Origin: Larix sibirica
Taxonomy: Eukaryota > Streptophyta > Pinopsida > Pinales > Pinaceae
Reading direction: 5' to 3'
DNA length: 10,619 nucleotides
Assembly: GCA_004151065.3 (NCBI GenBank)
Contig: NWUY0300047643.1
Coordinates: forward strand, 1 to 10,619
In this document: one piece after another, positions 7,087-10,619 of the stretch
Layout: every line of letters begins with the position of its first letter
Position numbering within the stretch: position 1 is the first letter of the stretch
Notes under the pieces: model-generated
What the model was told of the DNA's origin: nothing
The model's input: only the letters and a program-made list of their open reading frames with translations
The model's database searches: none
Position numbers and translations under genes: made by a program

Positions 7087-7453
7087 CTTTGGAAAATTGT
7101 TTTAACACCTCTTCAATTTCACTCAAAGATACAGGCTCTCCAATCTGTCTGCCTTCATATCTACTAAAGAAATTGGGCATATGTCTAAGCACTTTCATCT
7201 GAGCATCTATAGAACCTGTACCAAGATCCTTAAAAATGTCATCAAAGTGTTTTCTGACTAAAATTTGGAGACCTTTTTTATTATTGGAAACATTACCATT
7301 TCCATATGACATTTCCAAAATTGAATTTGTATATCTATGATGAGAGGCATAATTAAATCTTGTATTGTTATCACCAAGTGCAAACCAAAAAGCTCGGCTC
7401 TATAGTCTCCAATTCATTTCTTCTTGTTTAATAATTTGAACCTTCATGTTCTC
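7084..7453 (-). pseudogene. LINE ORF2 linker before the RT domain, copy 2
   Basis: Contains KQEEMNWR, the SRAFWFALGDNNTRF motif interrupted just upstream by TAG at 7400-7402, and SLSEIEEVLKQFSKEK. The open stretch from a TTG at 7318 is internal to the old protein. The (AT)6 run that breaks the upstream frame is at 7455-7466. Confidence 0.87.
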
Positions 7454-7543
7454 AATATATATATATTATTTTTCTTAGTGGAATAAACATCACGGAAAAC
7501 TCTCCAACTTTTTTCCTTCATTCGAGAATCATAACTTGGCGGA
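7454..7543 (-). pseudogene. LINE ORF2 upstream fragment, copy 2
   Basis: Holds the weak VFRDVYSTKK similarity that marks the upper limit of recognisable LINE protein. It reads in the frame offset by the (AT)6 run, as in the first copy. Confidence 0.58.
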
Positions 7544-8809
7544 GATGTTAAGTGAGATCCTCAACCTATCCTTGATCATTGGTGCAATAATATAAGAATT
7601 CTACAGTCCACTTTCAATGCGATGTCATATAAACATATATATCTCAATCAAATATTATGGCAGATAGATTATCCAAGAAGACAATTGATGCGCCGAAAGG
7701 AATTCTAGTTTTTGAAGAAATTTTGGACAACACTATGGTGGCTAGGGGATATTTCAAGGAATATTAAGCTGCCTATTCTCTAGTAATAGTTGTCATGTCT
7801 ATTTTTGTTATAGCTGATAAAATTTTTGATGGATGTTTGTATTAAATCTCATCTTGCTGATAGGAACTATTTTAGTTCAATTGGACTAGCTAGCATAGTA
7901 TATTTTGGGATACACAACGTTATAAATGAATTATGTATGTCTTAGAACAATTAAATTTGATTCTTATGAATAACAAGTTAATGGTTTTTTCTATGTGGCA
8001 AAAATATAGTAGCCAAAGAACTTACCCAATGACCATTTAACACTCAACCACTCAAGCTAACCCATCAAACTCTCTCTATATATTAACTAGCACAAGGCAC
8101 TTAATTTGTGGCTGGTGAACACCGATAGGATACAAGTTAAGTGGCATCATAAGTTATCTGTTACGAGTTATCCATGCATTCATGCATCAACCATTAGTTA
8201 TTTTTTATGTTCTTTTTTTTGTCTATCATTTTTATCTGCCATGAACTGTTGGTTATACATTCATCATCCATGCATCCGTTACAGTGCTACCACCTATTTT
8301 TAGTTTTTAATTTTTTTTTATAATTGTTTATTTCGAATTTTGAAAGAATCAATCTTGATAGTACACTTGTCTCATCTTCGTACAATCCTAGAAAAGCATA
8401 GGCCATAGTCCACCCCAAATCCTAAAATAAAAATTCATATCAACGTAATTATTCTCTCTCTTTGGAGATATATATACAATATGTTGTTTTGGTCTATCGT
8501 TTTGGTCTATTAGTGTAATTTTTTAAGATTTTCATCCAAATCAATCCTAAATGAAATATTCCCATTCCTAAAGCATCAATGAAGCTATATGGTAATTTTG
8601 GAAGGCTTTGGTTTCTAAAAGCTTCAGTTTTGAAGGAGATGAGGAAACAACTCCTTGGCTCTATCCTTGGAGTACCATTTAGCCTTCTTGATAGTTGAAC
8701 CTTCAAGTCCACCCACAAAAGTTTTTATTGACCCCTCCTGGTCATTCTGATCTACTTCTACCGAACTATGTTTTCTAGTAATTACCCCTAGATACATTCG
8801 GTTCCAAAT
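7544..8809. other. AT-rich spacer, copy 2, no gene recognised
   Basis: Same gene-free stretch as 1801-3066, with CATGCAT motifs at 8173-8179, 8181-8187 and 8269-8275. The short frames at 8106-8303 (plus) and 8494-8718 (minus, TTG-opened) show no recognisable motif. Confidence 0.6.
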
Positions 8810-9196
8810 TGTTAAGGTTCTACCCTAACCCCTCCTACTTTAACAATGTACAAGGCCAAAAGGCTCATTAGATAGTCAATTGGTAGTGACTTAATGTAAA
8901 AGTGCCCTTCTTATTTAATAACGACCCCTAGGTGGTTGACCCTTATTAATAGTAGGACCACAAGTAGTTAGTACTCTAGCCATTGAAACATTATATATTT
9001 AAAGTAGTAAGCTATGTAATGTTGAGTCAAAAACTGACATTGTATTTGGAGCTTTGCTCTTGGAGGTTACCCCTTGAATAGGAAAGTGAACAAAATTCTC
9101 TATTTTGAATATCTCGATAGATGTTTTTTTGGGTTTTATCTATTTTCTCTTATGTTTTTCTATCTTTTCTATGATGTTCTATGCTTAACTATATCA
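8810..9196 (+). repeat. Candidate 5' LTR, copy 2
   Basis: Second occurrence of the 387-bp TG...CA segment, TATA-like box at 8992-9003. It should not be taken as the 3' LTR of the element at 3067: it is followed by the same primer site, leader and gag start, and it is not preceded by pol or a polypurine tract. Confidence 0.48.
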
Positions 9197-9200
9197 AAAG

Positions 9201-9212
9201 TGGTATATGAGC
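9201..9212 (+). promoter_or_regulatory. Degenerate primer-binding site, copy 2
   Basis: TGGTATATGAGC, 10 of 12 matches to the initiator-Met tRNA type site, four bases after the candidate LTR end. Confidence 0.6.
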
Positions 9213-10594
9213 TCTTTCCTGGGCCAAAGATAAAGAATTTTTAATCATAGGTTTTGGCGCTTTCAAATTATTCATCTTGGCATTTTTGCTCCAAATTTGA
9301 TTTTGTGAAGTTTCAAGGTTTGAAATTTTTAGGTTACGACGAGAACACATGGAGGTAACATGTGTCAAAATTCCAGCTTCTGAGTTGCCATAAGAGATAT
9401 ACTATGTGAAATTTAGGGTTTTTTAATAGTCCAAAAGGTTTGGATCCTTCAAATGAGTCATCTTGGATTTTTTGCCAAAAAGTGATTTTCATGAAGTTTC
9501 AGGGTCTAAAAATTATCAAATTACAATTGGGACATAAGGAAGTAATGTGTGTAAAAATTTTACCTTCTAGGTCATTATACTTTGAAGATACACTCTATGT
9601 CAGTTAGGGTTTTTGACTTGTCCAAAAACTACCCTTAAACTATTGTTCTAAGTCAAATTGTTATACACGAAGTTGGAAAGATCCAAATTGTGTGCCACCA
9701 ATTGCATTGGAAAGAAGACAGAACATAGTGTTTCTAGTAAAAATTTCATCATTAGGCGTAAAATATTGGATGCCTAGTAGACCATACAATTTCAATCTTT
9801 TGAGAAGACCAAAATCAACAAGTTTCAAAACAATTGTACCCTAGTTTTTTCTTGCCACATCAAAGTTGAATAAAACCTATTGTATTGCACAGTGGACAAA
9901 TCAAGATACTATAGAACAAAATTTGAGACTCGTAGGTGTAGAAATTTTAGAGTTGCACAATCTTCAAGACCGTCTCAAAATCATGGTTTTACAAGGAGTT
10001 GTGCTTATTTCAAAATCTTGGCCTTAAACCCTACCTTGAAAAGTAAGTTATTTCTCTGATTCTAGAGCTCTTTCTAGGGTTAGTGCAGTTAGCAAGCTCC
10101 TAAATTTTCAAACGTTTTTTAGAGACATTCTCAAAAATCTTTTAATAACATAAATATTTTTTCTTTCGGTGAGTAAACTTGTAGTTGGGGAAGCATACAC
10201 ACAGAAAATACAAGTGGTACTAAGTCACATTGTTGGCCACCCTCGTAACTTTTTTTGGTACCCTTTTGAGTAGTACCACATCAAACAACACCTCTATACA
10301 TAATCTCACTTCAATGTACCCTCAGGTATGTAGGAAGTTCCATGGGTATACCTAAAACTAGCTTTAGATAAACTTATTGACCATCTTATTGCTATAGTAC
10401 ACTAAGAATATTACTCAGGGATATATCACTTTCTAGTACCTAGGTACTCAAGTAGTACGACTAAGGGTGCAATTGAGCCTCCTTAGTTAGTGCCCTAAGA
10501 TATTGGGTGAGTACTATTGTTAATCCTTGCATGTATATCAAAGAGCTATAAAAACTTAAACTCCCTTATCCTCAGGGCCCAATGGTTCCCACCC
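9213..10594 (+). other. Untranslated leader, copy 2
   Basis: Repeats the first leader: diverged tandem repeat at 9250-9629, inverted repeat at 10214-10279 and 14-bp palindrome at 10435-10448. No coding frame is supported. Confidence 0.55.
9250..9629. repeat. Diverged tandem repeat in the leader, copy 2
   Basis: Units 9250-9436 and 9437-9629, carrying the same landmarks (TCATCTTGG, GAAGTTTCA, TAGGGTTTTT) as the first copy. Confidence 0.7.
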
Positions 10595-10619
10595 ATGGTG
10601 GATCCCTATAAACCACCTC
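10595..10619 (+). pseudogene. gag: Start of gag, copy 2, cut by the window edge
   Basis: Eight codons beginning MVDPYKPP, identical to the start at 4852. The rest lies outside the window, so whether this copy carries the same five stops and frameshift cannot be seen. Confidence 0.7.

Larger units (their letters stand above)
5744..7543 (-). mobile_element. LINE-type retrotransposon remnant, copy 2
   Basis: Second occurrence of the 5'-truncated LINE. It has the same domain order, stops and frameshifts as the first. Its left end, the C-terminal side of the protein, now abuts the n and the broken gag, so the apparent gag-LINE adjacency at 5743 is a join and not evidence of insertion of one element into the other. 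Confidence 0.92.
5744..10619. repeat. Large direct repeat, copy 2
   Basis: Repeats 1-4876 at offset 5743, without a difference in the stretches compared. It stops at the window edge, eight codons into gag, so the 866 bases equivalent to 4877-5742 are not seen here. If the record extends to the right, whether that segment follows decides between a truncated redundant contig and a full tandem unit. Confidence 0.97.

Noticed and set aside
1-10619. The 4.9-kb direct repeats as the two LTRs of one giant LTR retrotransposon
   Set aside because: Each copy contains an antisense LINE, a spacer, its own LTR-like segment, primer site, leader and the start of gag. The copies are separated by only 866 bases of gag plus an n, with no pol between.

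Overview
The window looks like nuclear DNA from a seed plant with a large, repeat-rich genome. A gymnosperm is a guess from the style of the LINE and Gag proteins; nothing here fixes the species. The DNA is AT-rich. It holds no intact cellular gene, no rRNA or tRNA that I can see, and no bacterial-type organisation. Everything recognisable is decayed retrotransposon.

The dominant structure is a direct repeat. Bases 1-4876 recur at 5744-10619 with a constant offset of 5743. Every stretch I compared was identical, including all stop codons and frameshifts. The two copies are joined by one ambiguous base (n, position 5743). The simplest reading is two redundant contigs, one 5742 bases and one at least 4876 bases long, sharing the same left end and joined by a nominal one-base gap. 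A true recent tandem duplication or a circular template is possible but less likely.

One unit, left to right, is as follows. (1) Bases 1 to about 1800, minus strand: a 5'-truncated LINE-type (non-LTR) retrotransposon remnant. It carries the region before the reverse transcriptase (RT), the RT fingers and palm, and the thumb and downstream region, broken by six in-frame stops and two frameshifts. The endonuclease is missing and the element's 3' end lies off the left edge. (2) About 1800-3066: AT-rich DNA with no supportable gene, containing three CATGCAT motifs. (3) 3067-3453: a candidate 5' LTR with a TATA box. It is followed at 3458 by a primer-binding site resembling that for initiator-Met tRNA. 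(4) 3470-4851: a long untranslated leader with a diverged tandem repeat of about 187 bp, three telo-box motifs, a 9-bp inverted repeat and a 14-bp perfect palindrome. (5) 4852-5742, plus strand: a Ty3/gypsy-type gag pseudogene with a coiled-coil N-terminal part and a capsid-type retrotransposon Gag domain. It has five stops and one frameshift and is cut off at the n.

The second copy repeats parts 1-4 and ends at 10619, just inside the start of gag. The protease, RT, RNase H, integrase and 3' LTR of the gypsy element are not in the window. The two elements are independent and in opposite orientation; neither could transpose on its own.
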